From positions 10,192 to 23,460 of the forward strand of contig DBPV01000114.1 in assembly GCA_002304995.1 (NCBI GenBank): a stretch of 13,269 nucleotides of DNA, given 5' to 3'. The DNA comes from Syntrophaceae bacterium UBA1411 (GTDB lineage Bacteria > Desulfobacterota > Syntrophia > Syntrophales > Smithellaceae). The position numbers and the translations under genes were made by a program. Below are positions 1 to 5,955 of the stretch, piece by piece. How positions within the stretch are numbered: the first letter of the stretch is position 1; each line of letters starts with the position of its first letter. Under the pieces are notes generated by a model. It saw only the letters and a list, made by a program, of their open reading frames with translations, did no database searches and had not been told where the DNA came from.

Positions 1-1
1 C

Positions 2-30
2 TTGACTTCCAAACGCATCGCGGGAAAAAT
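2..30 (+). promoter_or_regulatory. Possible sigma70-type promoter before the PNPOx-like gene
   Basis: TTGACT at 2-7 is followed after 17 nt by AAAAAT at 25-30, which matches TATAAT at four of six positions. The -10 lies in the loop of a small inverted repeat, CGCGG at 19-23 against CCGCG at 31-35. This could be a promoter with an overlapping operator, but the -10 is poor and the region upstream is outside the window. Confidence 0.3.
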
Positions 31-56
31 CCGCGTCTGAAAGCCGAGGTGAACGC

Positions 57-539
57 ATGAATTTTCAGGACTGCATCGATTTTATCGTGAAATATCCCGA
101 CGGTTTTGTGGCGACCGTCGAAAACGACCAGCCCCGTGTCCGACCGCTCACGGTCTGGCGGGCGGATGCAACAGGCTTTTATTTTTACCTGCCGAAATTC
201 AAGCGGGTGTACAGCCAGCTGCGGGCCCATCCCAAAGTTGAAATCGCTTTTTTCCGTCCGCCCGGTCCGGGGGATGTCGCAACCCTGCCGGGACTGGGAA
301 CCGTACCGGGCACCGGCACGCTGCTGCGGATTACCGGACAATGCGAATTTCTGGAAGATGGGGAAATCCGGCGGCGGCTGTTTGCGGTCCACCCTTGGCT
401 TTTGCGCCTGGGGGACGGCGCCGACAACCCCATGATCGCCGTCTTTCGCATCGCCTCCGGAACTTTCAGTTTCTGGACGCTGGAAAACAATTCCCAGTCC
501 CATCCCGCCCCGCAGGGTTTTTTCGGCGGCCGGAAATAA
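57..539 (+). CDS. Pyridoxamine 5'-phosphate oxidase-like (FMN-binding split-barrel) protein
   Basis: A 160-residue soluble protein with the look of the small PNPOx-like flavin-binding family. These are single split-barrel proteins, often dimeric, that bind FMN or F420 and reduce varied substrates. The N-terminal stretch resembles the family start: helix, then FVATVENDQPRVRPLTVW at about 17-34, where the conserved 'A-T-x-x-x-x-P-R-V-R-P' pattern is visible. It is followed by FYFYLPKFKRVYSQLRAHPKVEIAFF, the usual segment linking the flavin-binding strands. Between this strand and the next (GTLLRITGQCEF) lies a Gly/Pro-rich insertion, about residues 67-87, that I do not expect in the shortest family members. 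The start is supported by GAGGTGA at 46-52, four bases before ATG. The gene stands alone and converges on the PilT-like gene. The substrate cannot be deduced; true vitamin B6 oxidase activity is unlikely for this short subgroup. Confidence 0.85.
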   Translation: MNFQDCIDFIVKYPDGFVATVENDQPRVRPLTVWRADATGFYFYLPKFKRVYSQLRAHPKVEIAFFRPPGPGDVATLPGLGTVPGTGTLLRITGQCEFLEDGEIRRRLFAVHPWLLRLGDGADNPMIAVFRIASGTFSFWTLENNSQSHPAPQGFFGGRK

Positions 540-599
540 CGGCGACAGCGTCGGGAAGAACGTTTCGGACGGCGTTAGCGAACGGATTTCAAAATCGCG

Positions 600-1898
600 C
601 TATGGTTTTTTTACCGGAGCGCCTTTGGGCGGGAGGGGCTTTGATACTCCCCTGCCGCCGGCGGCGGAAGGCATTCTCTTTTCCATTTCGGCGATGAGCG
701 ATTTCAGGTCCGCGTCCTCTTCGATGATGTACTGCTGATCGTAGTCTTCGACCGGGCGGGTTTTCCGGGCGCCCGCCATCTCTTCCTGGACGGTGCTCAT
801 GTACACGACATCCTGCACCGCGTTGGGATCGATGAGCGATGACTGGAAGACCGGCTCTTCCGGCTGATCCTCCGCCATCTGAAAGATCCGGTTGGGATGC
901 GTGAAGTTTTTCTGCGCGTTGATGAATTCGTTGATGTAGCGGTCCATCGTGAACATGCCTTCGTTGCGGCTCGTGAAGATCGTCGATTCGATCTGGGAGA
1001 GGCGATTCTCGCGGATGATGCTCCGCACCGACGTCGTTCCCCGTAAAATGGACAGGGCCGGCACGCGGAAGCCGAGGCGTTCGATGAAGTACAGCTGCTG
1101 GACGATCAGCCACTGCAGCGTGGAGGCGAACTGGAACCGGATGATTTCGTCCGATTCCCCCGATGCGGCGTTGTTGATCCGGAAGATGGCGTCCTCCGCG
1201 TCGCTGGCGTGCAGAGAGGCGAACACCAGATGGCCGGACTCTGCGGCGTTCAGGGCCAGGCGGATTGTTTCCGGTTCGCGAAGCTCGCCGACCACGATCA
1301 CGTCCGGATTTTCCCGCAGCACGTCGAGCAGCCCCTGCTTGAAGCTCGGCACGTGGATGCCGACTTCCCGCTGCTCGATGAAGGATTTCTTGGAGCGGAA
1401 CCGGTATTCGATGGGATCTTCCAGGGTAATGATATGCAGGGCGCGGTTGCGGTTGACCTCTTCGAGGATCGCGGCGATCGTCGTCGATTTTCCGGACCCC
1501 GTGCTGCCGCAGACCAGGATCAGTCCGGATTTCAATTCGGCGATCTGCACCAGGGAAGGATGGAGATTCAAAAGGCGGATATCCGGAATGACTTCCGGCA
1601 GCAGGCGGATAGCCATGCTCAGTCCCCGCGTCGTGTAAAACACGTTGATCCGGATGCGGACGCGGTTGACCGACAGGGCGAAATCAACGGACCATCTTTT
1701 CCGCAGGTTGAAAAGCTGCTTTTCCGAAAGCAGGCTTTCCACCAGCGTGTCGATGTCCTTGGGATGCCACACGTTGCTGCGATCGGAAAGCAGGATGCCG
1801 TCCTTGCGATAGACCAGCGGCTGGCCGCCGGCGATGTGGATATCGTTAATGGACTGCCGGATGCCCCAGTTGATGATTTCCTGAAATTTTTTAATCAT
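600..1898 (-). CDS. PilT/PilU-family type IV pilus retraction-type ATPase with C-terminal extension
   Basis: A 432-residue secretion-superfamily ATPase. Hexameric PilT enzymes power type IV pilus disassembly (retraction) at the inner membrane. Visible motifs: Walker A GSTGSGKST at 131-139, Asp box ITLEDPIEY at 157-165, Walker B region DVIVVGELRE around 199-208 with the catalytic Glu at 205, and His box SGHLVFASLHASDA at 221-234. The PilT-type C-terminal motif is present as VRSIIRENRLSQIESTI, about 291-307. All catalytic elements look intact. The N-terminal PAS-like part (1-100) matches PilT. Usual PilT or PilU length is about 345-385 residues; here roughly 85 extra residues follow, acidic at 380-406 and then Pro/Lys-rich to the end. 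No pilB, pilC or pilin gene lies nearby, so it is an orphan copy in this window. The Shine-Dalgarno is weak, but no better start exists. It lies 174 nt downstream of the CDF gene and may have its own promoter. Confidence 0.9.
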   Translation of the reverse strand: MIKKFQEIINWGIRQSINDIHIAGGQPLVYRKDGILLSDRSNVWHPKDIDTLVESLLSEKQLFNLRKRWSVDFALSVNRVRIRINVFYTTRGLSMAIRLLPEVIPDIRLLNLHPSLVQIAELKSGLILVCGSTGSGKSTTIAAILEEVNRNRALHIITLEDPIEYRFRSKKSFIEQREVGIHVPSFKQGLLDVLRENPDVIVVGELREPETIRLALNAAESGHLVFASLHASDAEDAIFRINNAASGESDEIIRFQFASTLQWLIVQQLYFIERLGFRVPALSILRGTTSVRSIIRENRLSQIESTIFTSRNEGMFTMDRYINEFINAQKNFTHPNRIFQMAEDQPEEPVFQSSLIDPNAVQDVVYMSTVQEEMAGARKTRPVEDYDQQYIIEEDADLKSLIAEMEKRMPSAAGGRGVSKPLPPKGAPVKKP

Positions 1899-2072
1899 GG
1901 ATTTTTCTGCCTGTGGACCTTAGTGACGGAGAGGCGCACCGGACGCCATCCGCCTGTTTTTATGATGTATACCGGCGGCCCGGAACCCTGTCAAGGCGAA
2001 TTCTGCGGCGGCCCGGAGGCTTCCTGCAAATTTTTCGCGGGAGGGAAGCCGGCGGCGCCGGGCGGCCCCCGA
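1899..2072. other. Intergenic gap between CDF-like and PilT-like genes
   Basis: A 174-nt gap, very GC-rich on the CDF side (2041-2072). I see no convincing intrinsic terminator with a T-run. An A/T-rich patch around 1955-1975 could carry a -10 for the PilT-like gene, but no matching -35 is evident. Confidence 0.5.
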
Positions 2073-2987
2073 TCACGCCGCGGCGGCGGGCCCCGGCGTC
2101 CGGCTGGGAATCACCATCACCTGCGCGTTGGGGATATTCTTTTTGAGCTCCGCCTCCAGACGTTCCACCAGTTCATAGACAGACGACATTTTCACGTCGG
2201 GGTTGAATTCGATGAACAGTTCGATGAAGGTCTGGCTGCCCGAACGGCGCGTCCGGAAGCCGTGCACCTGGTCGTACGCGTCGAAATTCGCGACCAGCTC
2301 GCGCAGGATGATGAGCAGATGATATTCGTCAAGGCTGCGGTCCAGAAGATCGGAGATGGACCCGGAAAAGACGTCGTAAATGGATTTGACAATGCTGATC
2401 ATCAGAAGCGAGGTCGCCAGGACATCCAGATAGCGCGTCCAGCCCGCGCCGTGAAAAGCAAGCGCGATGCCCACGGCGAGAATGATCAGCAGATCTTCCA
2501 GCGCCCCCATTCTGGCCATCCGCCAGATCGCGCTGAAAATCGGGGAATGCTCCTTCTGGCTGAGACGGTAGTTGCGGATCCAGAGCCACAGCGAAGCGAT
2601 GAAGGACGCGAAGGTAAGCAGCATGGCCGCGAGGCCCCCGTGCTGTTCGGCCGGATGCAGAATCTTCATGATCGTCTCGTAGCCGACAAACAAAGCGGCA
2701 AACAACATGGTAACGCCGACCACGATGCTGGAGATGGTTTCCATCCGCCCCAGGCCGTAGGTATTGAGCAGGTCCGCCCCCCTCGTCATTCGCCGGATGG
2801 TGTACAGCGAAAGGCCCGAGGCCAGGGCGCCCGTGAAGGCGATGACGAAATTCGCCACGAAAACGATGGAATTGGACGTCGCTATGCCGATGGCGGAAAC
2901 AAAGAGCGTGTAAATCTCCATTCCCATCATCAGCGCCAGCAGACGGATCTTGGTCTTGTTGGAGACTGCCGCAGAAAATTCGCTCAT
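2073..2987 (-). CDS. Divergent cation diffusion facilitator (CDF)-family membrane protein lacking canonical metal ligands
   Basis: A 304-residue protein with the CDF layout: about six membrane segments in residues 14-205, then a soluble C-terminal domain (about 215-295). CDF proteins export Zn, Fe, Mn or other divalent cations by proton exchange. Fold markers are clear: NTYGLGRMETI at 75-85 matches the H-x-F-G-H-G-K-x-E loop, D188 fits the W-A-D-P helix, LLDRSLDE at 214-221 follows TM6, and VHGFRTRRSG at 241-250 matches the YiiP cytoplasmic domain. By eye-alignment to E. coli YiiP the ligands are mostly gone: the TM2 D-x3-D reads N46 and A50, the TM5 H-x3-D reads G161 and D165, the loop histidines read N and L, and two of the three cytoplasmic-site histidines are absent (only H242 remains). 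Start supported by AGGA at 2996-2999, 8 nt before ATG. Cation transport by the usual mechanism is doubtful; the family membership itself is fairly secure. Confidence 0.82.
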   Translation of the reverse strand: MSEFSAAVSNKTKIRLLALMMGMEIYTLFVSAIGIATSNSIVFVANFVIAFTGALASGLSLYTIRRMTRGADLLNTYGLGRMETISSIVVGVTMLFAALFVGYETIMKILHPAEQHGGLAAMLLTFASFIASLWLWIRNYRLSQKEHSPIFSAIWRMARMGALEDLLIILAVGIALAFHGAGWTRYLDVLATSLLMISIVKSIYDVFSGSISDLLDRSLDEYHLLIILRELVANFDAYDQVHGFRTRRSGSQTFIELFIEFNPDVKMSSVYELVERLEAELKKNIPNAQVMVIPSRTPGPAAAA

Positions 2988-3121
2988 CGTATCTGTCCTT
3001 TACTGCCTGAAGATTTCGGCTGCTCCGGCCGTCGCACGCCGCAGCACGCTTCAGTATCCGCTGCGGGCCGCGGCGGTTTCGGCAAAAATCCGTCATCTAC
3101 CTACAGGAAAAGGGAATTTTC

Positions 3122-3127
3122 TGTCAA
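3122..3127 (-). promoter_or_regulatory. Perfect -35 hexamer, possible promoter for the CDF-like gene
   Basis: TTGACA on the minus strand, in an A/T-rich stretch upstream of the CDF-like gene. No good -10 follows at 16-18 nt: the candidates TGTAGG, GTAGGT and TAGGTA all match poorly. Transcription from here would leave a leader of roughly 100 nt. Confidence 0.22.
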
Positions 3128-3149
3128 TGGCAAATTAAATCGATTGTTT

Positions 3150-3178
3150 GAAAGAAGACCGGCGAAGAGCGAAGCCGG
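3150..3178 (-). terminator. Weak terminator-like hairpin with T-rich tail
   Basis: On the minus strand CCGGC (3178-3174) pairs with GCCGG (3163-3159) across a 10-nt loop and is followed by TCTTCTTTC (3158-3150). The 5-bp stem is short, but the T-rich tail and the position upstream of a possible -35 make it a candidate second terminator for transcripts coming from the MBL-fold gene. Confidence 0.3.
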
Positions 3179-3247
3179 GCCTGCTGTGGGCCGTAAGGAT
3201 TGGGAAAACGGCGCTTCCGAAAAATCCGTCCCGGCCGTAAACCGCCG

Positions 3248-3305
3248 GGGGCGCGGCCGGAAAGTTCCCTTTCTTAAGGAAGGCCTGCGGCCGCGCCCCG
3301 CAGGC
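3248..3305 (-). terminator. Two mutually exclusive GC-rich hairpins just after the MBL-fold gene
   Basis: A 12-bp perfect inverted repeat joins 3248-3259 (GGGGCGCGGCCG) with 3288-3299, enclosing 28 nt. Inside it, GCCTGCGG at 3283-3290 pairs with CCGCAGGC at 3298-3305 to form an 8-bp, 7-nt-loop hairpin that uses the same bases, so both cannot form together. On the minus strand the short hairpin starts 4 nt after the MBL stop codon and is followed by CTTCCTT. It probably ends that transcript, although a uniform T-run is missing. Confidence 0.5.
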
Positions 3306-3309
3306 AAAA

Positions 3310-3975
3310 TTACTTCATGGTCCGGATGCGGACCTCGATCCCCTTTTCGTTTTGCAGGAGGGCCGTAATCCGGGACGTGTCCGTTTCGCCCTGATGGTAG
3401 GGGTACAGAATCTTCGGGAAAAACATTTTCGCCGCGTCCGCCGCCATTTCCGGCGTCATCGTATAGGGCAGGTTCATCGGCAGAAACGCAATGTCGATGC
3501 CGCGCAGGTTTTTCATCTCCGGAATGTTTTCCGTGTCGCCGGCCAGATACACCCGCTTGTCGCCGAACGTGACGATGTAACCGTTGCCGACGCCTTTGGG
3601 ATGAAACGGTTTGCCCGGCGCCATCATGTGTTCGATGTTGTAAGCGGGAACCGCCTCGATCAAAATACCGCTCACCGTCCGCGCCTGGCCGTTGGCCAGA
3701 ACGATCGCGCCGGGAATCTGTTTGCCCACGTCCGCATTGCCGACGACCTGGGTTGCGGGCGTCTTCAGAATTTCCACGGCTTTCAGGTCCAGGTGATCGT
3801 AATGGTCGTGGCTCACCAGCAGGACGTCCGCCTTGGGCAGGCGCGGATAATCCGCCTCGCCCGACACGGGATCCGAGTGAAGAATTTTTCCGTTCCAGGA
3901 AAACATCAGCGAGCTGTGCCCCAGGAAATGGATGATCAGATCTCCCTGGGACGTCTTGATCGTATCGGTCTGCAT
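3310..3975 (-). CDS. MBL-fold metal-dependent hydrolase (UPF0173-like / Beta-lactamase_3 type)
   Basis: A 221-residue metallo-beta-lactamase-fold protein of the short soluble type. Such proteins hydrolyse esters, lactones or phosphodiesters with a di-metal centre; the substrate here is unknown. Motifs: the early FLGHSSLMF at about 17-25, metal-binding H-x-H-x-D-H as HDHYDH at 56-61, LAGDTE with the bridging Asp at 147, and a late His in YPYHQGE at 194. The segment VPAYNIEHM at about 109-117 is typical of this subgroup. The start at 3975 is decided by a perfect AAAGGAGG (3981-3988 on the minus strand) with a 5-nt spacer; a longer frame beginning at 4014 lacks such a site and would add 13 residues of non-conserved sequence. 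It lies 132 nt downstream of the J-like/HTH gene, with a hairpin region between, so it is probably not tightly co-transcribed. No signal peptide, so cytoplasmic. Confidence 0.88.
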   Translation of the reverse strand: MQTDTIKTSQGDLIIHFLGHSSLMFSWNGKILHSDPVSGEADYPRLPKADVLLVSHDHYDHLDLKAVEILKTPATQVVGNADVGKQIPGAIVLANGQARTVSGILIEAVPAYNIEHMMAPGKPFHPKGVGNGYIVTFGDKRVYLAGDTENIPEMKNLRGIDIAFLPMNLPYTMTPEMAADAAKMFFPKILYPYHQGETDTSRITALLQNEKGIEVRIRTMK

Positions 3976-4023
3976 AGCGTCCTCCTTTGTGGCGTTTGCC
4001 GGTTGAATGTTCACAACATCTTT

Positions 4024-4067
4024 CCGGACTTAAAAAAGCTTTCCGGCAAAAAGGTGTCCGGTTTTTT
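4024..4067 (+). repeat. Inverted repeat with T-run in the leader of the MBL-fold gene
   Basis: CCGGAC at 4024-4029 pairs with GTCCGG at 4056-4061, and TTTTTT follows at 4062-4067. On the plus strand this looks like a rho-independent terminator, yet no rightward gene ends here. A third CCGG at 4043-4046 lies inside the loop. It may limit antisense transcription, or it may be an operator or leader structure for the leftward MBL-fold gene, about 50 nt upstream of its start. Confidence 0.4.
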
Positions 4068-4107
4068 CTTTCATAACACGAAGGGGAACGGGAGGCAAAC
4101 GCCTGCT

Positions 4108-4767
4108 TCAGGACGGCGCATGGCGCGAAACGGTATCCATGTAGCGGGCGCTGAGCTCCTCCACCGGTTCCACGCACAGACATTTCAGATAGGATTTGAC
4201 AAATCCCTTGAGAAAGACGGTCGCCGGCAGGCGTGCAACGCGGTCCTCCTCCATATTGAGCAGGTGGTCCCGGCGGATCTTCGTTTCTTCGGCGATCTGC
4301 TCCACCGCCACGCCCAGCTCCGTGCGGATCTGCTTCAAATCCGCCCCGCTCAGTTCGCCCTTGGTCAGAATCGCGCTGATGCGTTCGCTCTGGCGAATTC
4401 TGTCCCGGTAGTCCGGCGTATTGTTGTTGAACGATTTTACGACCGGCGCGCGGCTGATCTCGAAGCAGGACGCCGCTTTCCGCGGCGACAACGGCGTTTC
4501 GGTCCGGACGTCGAGTTCTCCCCGGCGGATCAGTTCCTCATCGTATTCTTTTCTGGCCTGATCGCTGATCAGCGTCCGGTAGGCCGTTTCGAGAAGCGAC
4601 AGAATCTCCTGTCTTTCCTCTTCGGAAAAAAACGAGTAACTGGCCAGGGCGCCCGGCTGGTAGATCTGCAGCGCGGCGTTATAGGCGTGGCGCACTTCGA
4701 AAGGCGCTGCGTCGGGCCGGATGTCCAGCATTTCATAATAGCTGAGCTGGTCAAAACCCTTTTGCAT
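4108..4767 (-). CDS. Degenerate J-domain + RodZ-type HTH_25 protein
   Basis: A 219-residue soluble protein with two recognisable parts. Residues 9-80 resemble a DnaJ J-domain (YYEMLDIRPDAAPFEVRHAY, later LISDQARKEYDEEL), but the HPD tripeptide that activates Hsp70 reads QPG at 37-39, so canonical DnaK stimulation is unlikely. Residues 138-205 match the HTH_25 domain of RodZ: LSGADLKQIRTELGVAVEQI, then TKIRRDHLLNMEEDRVARLP and FLKGFVKSYLKCL. RodZ carries this domain at its N-terminus before a membrane helix and binds MreB; here it is C-terminal and no membrane segment exists. Start 4767 is chosen because AAGGGGG lies 5 nt upstream; a frame extending to 4812 would overlap the upstream gene's stop. 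It follows the MinD-like gene after 37 nt, suggesting one operon and a joint role, perhaps in polarity or gene control. The exact function is unknown. Confidence 0.82.
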   Translation of the reverse strand: MQKGFDQLSYYEMLDIRPDAAPFEVRHAYNAALQIYQPGALASYSFFSEEERQEILSLLETAYRTLISDQARKEYDEELIRRGELDVRTETPLSPRKAASCFEISRAPVVKSFNNNTPDYRDRIRQSERISAILTKGELSGADLKQIRTELGVAVEQIAEETKIRRDHLLNMEEDRVARLPATVFLKGFVKSYLKCLCVEPVEELSARYMDTVSRHAPS

Positions 4768-4804
4768 GAGATCCCCCTTGCTTCGCCCGGCGGCAGGGCC
4801 GGAG

Positions 4805-5725
4805 CTACACATAATGGAATATCAGTTGTTTGCCCGCATCCTGAGCGACCTGCCTGCCCACTTCCCGCAGATCCCCGGCTGTTTTGGTGTAGGGATAGCG
4901 CTCCAGAAAACAAACCTGCTGGCAGATGGCGTCGTGGACATGGTCGTCATACGACACATTGCCCGCAAACTCAACATGCAGCCCCAGATGCCGTTCCATC
5001 ATCCGGCTCATCTGCAGCCCCAGCGACGTATTGTCATGCTTGCGCACCTGATTGATCACCAGCTTGAAGCGATACGCGCCGAATTCGTCCTGGAGCTGGC
5101 GGTACTTCTCCGAATCCGTCTTGGCGATCATTTTCATCATGTAGATCGGCTTGTTCATGGCGCCGTTGCCGAACTCGCGGTCCGTTTCCTTCTCCAGGGC
5201 CTTGAACTGCGTTGCCGTGAAACAGTAGCGGATGCGGCGGAAATAAATGGCGCGGATGAGGCGATAAACGTTTTCGACGGACGTCGGTTCCGGCGTCGTA
5301 ATGAAAATGCCGTTTTGCGAGATTAAAAAAAAGTCCAGAGTATTGAACGACGTCCCCGCGCCCAGGTCCAACAGAATCCGCTCGTACTTGAGCTTTGTAA
5401 TGGCGCGCAGGGTTTTTATCTTCTGTTCGTAAGGGAGGTTGGCAATGTCGAAATTATCGTGGGCGCCGCTGATCAGAAAGAGATTGGACTGCGGCGTTTC
5501 CACCACCGCGTCTTCGAGCCGCTGGATTTTTTTGCGGATATAATCGGAAAGGCCTTTTTGCGGATAGGGGACGCCGACCAGGGTGTGCAGATTGGCCGAA
5601 CCCAGATCCAGATCAATCACCAGGGTTTTCTTGCCCAGCTCCGCGGAAAGCCTGCCCAGCGAACTGGTCAAAAAACTTTTCCCGGAACCGCCTTTTCCCC
5701 CTCCAATTGGCCAAAGATGCGCCAT
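4805..5725 (-). CDS. MinD/ParA-superfamily ATPase (FlhG/MinD-like)
   Basis: A 306-residue P-loop ATPase with the deviant Walker A of the MinD/ParA/Mrp group: KGGSGKS at 11-17, with signature Lys 11 and P-loop Lys 16. Switch I region is DLDLGSANLH from Asp 37, and Walker B-like ILLDLGAGTSFNTLDFF begins near 117. These enzymes dimerise on ATP and position proteins, DNA or machines on the nucleoid or membrane. The wording is closest to FlhG/MinD types, but no flagellar gene is present and I see no clear C-terminal amphipathic membrane-targeting helix. The open frame extends to an ATG at 5761, but a good promoter -10 (5753-5758) covers its first codons, so ATG 5725, which keeps the P-loop near the N-terminus and has a loose GGATGG upstream, is preferred. 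Likely first gene of an operon with the J-like/HTH gene. Cargo unknown. Confidence 0.85.
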   Translation of the reverse strand: MAHLWPIGGGKGGSGKSFLTSSLGRLSAELGKKTLVIDLDLGSANLHTLVGVPYPQKGLSDYIRKKIQRLEDAVVETPQSNLFLISGAHDNFDIANLPYEQKIKTLRAITKLKYERILLDLGAGTSFNTLDFFLISQNGIFITTPEPTSVENVYRLIRAIYFRRIRYCFTATQFKALEKETDREFGNGAMNKPIYMMKMIAKTDSEKYRQLQDEFGAYRFKLVINQVRKHDNTSLGLQMSRMMERHLGLHVEFAGNVSYDDHVHDAICQQVCFLERYPYTKTAGDLREVGRQVAQDAGKQLIFHYV

Positions 5726-5752
5726 AAGCCATCCGTAGACTTTTTGGCACGG

Positions 5753-5781
5753 TTTATACATGATAAATTATTAATATTCAA
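5753..5781 (-). promoter_or_regulatory. Sigma70-type promoter for the MinD-like operon
   Basis: On the minus strand TTGAAT (5781-5776) is followed after exactly 17 nt of A/T-rich sequence by TATAAA (5758-5753), five of six matches to the -10 consensus. The expected transcription start near 5746 lies downstream of the ATG at 5761, which decides for the start at 5725 and gives a leader of about 20 nt. Confidence 0.6.
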
Positions 5782-5797
5782 GCGATAAAATCAACCA

Positions 5798-5825
5798 GCC
5801 GGTTTTTTGCCGCAAAAAACCCGGC
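5798..5825. repeat. Inverted repeat with A/T core between divergent promoters
   Basis: GCCGG-TTTTTT-G (5798-5809) pairs with C-AAAAAA-C-CCGGC (5813-5825) with one unpaired C and a 3-nt loop. It lies about 17 nt upstream of the MinD promoter -35 and about 70 nt upstream of the SpoIID promoter -35. It may be a regulator binding site or a hairpin; the T-run sits inside the stem, so it is not a normal terminator. Confidence 0.5.
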
Positions 5826-5892
5826 AGCCGGAAAATTTCCGCCGCGCTACGGCGCCGGAGACGGAAAAAAATCGGAAGAGGCAACAACTTTC

Positions 5893-5921
5893 TTGACATA
5901 TGCTCCCATTGCTTCTAAAAA
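5893..5921 (+). promoter_or_regulatory. Sigma70-type promoter for the SpoIID/LytB cluster
   Basis: TTGACA at 5893-5898 is a perfect -35 and is followed after 17 nt by TAAAAA at 5916-5921 (four of six matches). The expected start of transcription is near 5928, 27-28 nt before ATG 5956. The TTG that opens the longest reading frame is part of this -35 box. Confidence 0.6.
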
Positions 5922-5955
5922 TCCGGAAACTTCAGAAAAGCCGGCGGATGACGAC

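Larger units (their letters stand above)
2988..3309. other. 322-nt intergenic region with several hairpins and a possible -35 box
   Basis: No credible gene. Reading leftward from the end of the MBL-fold gene it holds two overlapping GC-rich hairpins (3248-3305), then a hairpin with a pyrimidine-rich tail (3150-3178), then an A/T-rich stretch (about 3100-3150) with TTGACA on the minus strand at 3122-3127. The order, terminator-like structures followed by promoter-like sequence before the CDF gene, suggests that CDF is transcribed separately from the MBL-fold gene. Confidence 0.55.

Noticed and set aside
543..553. Small hairpin CGAC-AGC-GTCG after the PNPOx-like stop as a terminator
   Set aside because: Stem of only 4 bp and no T-run follows on either strand.
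1209..3368. 719-codon plus-strand open frame running over the PilT-like and CDF-like genes and the following gap
   Set aside because: It is antisense to two well-recognised genes and reads as low-complexity Arg/Asp/Gln/His-rich protein with no family motif, as expected from GC-rich codon use on the other strand.
3352..5055. 567-codon plus-strand open frame over the MBL-fold, J-like/HTH and MinD-like genes
   Set aside because: Antisense shadow with the same biased composition; the minus-strand genes have clear motifs and ribosome binding sites.
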